Source: Streptococcaceae bacterium
GTDB taxonomy: Bacteria > Bacillota > Bacilli > Lactobacillales > Streptococcaceae
Direction: 5' to 3'
DNA: 5,885 nt
Assembly: GCA_031285105.1 (NCBI GenBank)
Contig: JAITWV010000238.1
Coordinates: 1-5,885 of the forward strand
Below the pieces are notes generated by a model that saw only the letters and a program-made list of their open reading frames with translations, was not told the DNA's origin and did not search any database. Of this stretch, positions 4,712-5,885 are shown in pieces. Made by a program: the position numbers and the translations under genes. Numbering within the stretch: the first letter of the stretch is position 1; each line of letters starts with the position of its first letter.

Positions 4712-5885
4712 TGGACAATCTAACTATCTCCACCAAACAAAAAACAACACCAACCATCTACGCCTACACTACGCCAACTAACACGGCAAAAAAAGGCTGG
4801 ATTAAAATAGGTTACACCAACCGAAATGCCGATGTTCGTATCAAGGAACAAACGCATACTGTAGGAATTGAAGCGAAAAAACTATGGAGTTATGAAGCAC
4901 GTTTTTCGGGTGGCGGTTATTTTGACGATCATGCGTTTCATAGTTTTTTAGCCAAACATGGCATCAAGCGACAGGTAAATACCGAGTGGTTTTTCTTCAA
5001 TAATCACCCAGAAGAAGCGAAAAATTTGTTCAAAGAGTTTATTTTTAAAGACTATTCATCTGCTCAAAAAGGACTAAAAATTCCCTACAAACTTCGCAAG
5101 GAGCAAGAAGAAGCAGTAGAACAAACATTCCAATATGCTCAAAACAATCCTAATGGTGAGTTTTTATGGAATGCAAAACCACGATTTGGTAAAACATTAT
5201 CAACATACGACTTACTGAGGAAAATGGATGCCGTAAATGTCCTCATTGTAACCAACCGACCAGCCATTGCAAACTCTTGGTTCGATGATTTTGAAAAATT
5301 TATCGCTTGGCAAACGGACTTCAAATTTGTCAGCGAATCTGATTCCTTAAAAGACAGAGAACCTCTAACCAGAAATCAATTTGTTGATTATGTTCAAAGT
5401 GCACCAGGAGATGTCCGCCAACTTGCCTTTTTAAGTTTACAAGATTTAAAAGGTTCGATGTATTTTCGTGGCGATGGGGGTGGATTTGATAAGTTAAAAT
5501 GGGTGGCTGATACCAATTGGGACGTATTAATTATTGACGAAGCACACGAAGGCATTGACACATTTAAAACAGATGTCGCTTTTGATCAACTCAAACGAAA
5601 TTTCACTCTACATTTATCAGGAACACCATTTAAAGCATTAGCAAAAGGGGAGTTTTCACAAGAACAAATCTACAACTGGTCTTATGAAGATGAACAATTC
5701 GCCAAAGAAAATTATCAGGGGGAAGAAAATAACCCTTATGAAAATTTACCTCGCCTAAATATGTTCACTTATCAAATGTCCAAAATGATTACCGAACAAG
5801 TCAATCAAGGAAAGAAACTAAATGATGAAACAAATGTCGATTTCGCTTTTGATTTAAACGAATTTTTTGCCACAAAAGAAAACGG
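4711..5885 (+). CDS. GIY-YIG nuclease-DEAH helicase fusion, 3'-truncated by the window edge
   Basis: The frame is open for 391 codons to the window edge. Residues about 14-110 form a GIY-YIG nuclease domain of the T5orf172 kind. TIYAYT (14-19) stands for GIY and IKIGYT (31-36) for YIG, followed by a helix with Arg46 and then TEWFFF (91-96), where Glu92 is the likely metal-binding residue. A superfamily 2 helicase core follows. It has KLRKEQEEAV, a Q-motif-like entry, at about 127-136, and Walker A AKPRFGKT at 155-162. Motif Ia is VLIVTNRP (176-183), the DEAH box is LIIDEAH (273-279) and motif III is SGTP (303-306). The second RecA domain and any C-terminal domain lie beyond the window. The likely role is ATP-driven DNA translocation or unwinding coupled to cleavage of DNA not protected by the upstream methyltransferase. 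Cleavage and partnership are inferred from domains and from the one-base gene overlap. Confidence 0.92.
   Translation, partial: MDNLTISTKQKTTPTIYAYTTPTNTAKKGWIKIGYTNRNADVRIKEQTHTVGIEAKKLWSYEARFSGGGYFDDHAFHSFLAKHGIKRQVNTEWFFFNNHPEEAKNLFKEFIFKDYSSAQKGLKIPYKLRKEQEEAVEQTFQYAQNNPNGEFLWNAKPRFGKTLSTYDLLRKMDAVNVLIVTNRPAIANSWFDDFEKFIAWQTDFKFVSESDSLKDREPLTRNQFVDYVQSAPGDVRQLAFLSLQDLKGSMYFRGDGGGFDKLKWVADTNWDVLIIDEAHEGIDTFKTDVAFDQLKRNFTLHLSGTPFKALAKGEFSQEQIYNWSYEDEQFAKENYQGEENNPYENLPRLNMFTYQMSKMITEQVNQGKKLNDETNVDFAFDLNEFFATKEN

Noticed and set aside
1..5885. CRISPR array, tRNA, rRNA or insertion sequence
   Set aside because: No regularly spaced repeats, cloverleaf, ribosomal RNA sequence or DDE transposase with terminal repeats was seen on either strand.

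Overview
The window is AT-rich, with strong AGGAGG-type ribosome binding sites and U-tailed intrinsic terminators. It looks like accessory DNA of a low-GC Gram-positive bacterium, most likely a lactic acid bacterium or relative (Lactobacillales), on a plasmid or an integrated mobile element. That reading rests on base composition, signal style and a plasmid-type serine resolvase. The genus cannot be named from the sequence alone.

Left part (1-969): the 3' end of an unrecognised gene, open from the window edge, closes with a clean intrinsic terminator. Middle part (about 970-1660): a gene graveyard. It holds a start-less C-terminal remnant of a GIY-YIG nuclease-family protein and shorter open stretches that look like broken gene ends. 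At 1658-1861 a small, well-initiated gene encodes a 67-residue single-pass membrane protein with a very basic tail. It is followed by about 120 bases of hairpin-rich sequence ending in a strong terminator.

Right part (2066-5885): a serine recombinase of the Tn3 resolvase/invertase group lies on the minus strand. A 28-bp inverted repeat with a central AT, suggestive of a resolvase crossover site, overlaps its ribosome binding site. Diverging from it is a two-gene operon. The first gene is an Eco57I-family N6-adenine DNA methyltransferase. The second, overlapping it by one base (TAATG), is a GIY-YIG nuclease fused to a superfamily 2 DEAH-type helicase and runs off the right edge.

Together these two genes look like a restriction-modification or related anti-phage cassette. 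The methyltransferase would mark host DNA, and the helicase-nuclease would act on unmarked DNA. The logic resembles type III restriction (Mod plus Res), but the nuclease is an N-terminal GIY-YIG domain instead of a C-terminal PD-(D/E)XK domain. This cassette is the best candidate for a little-described system here. Its methyltransferase also shows an atypical SAM motif, a strong internal start site, a G7 tract and a sharp change of codon use near its 3' end.
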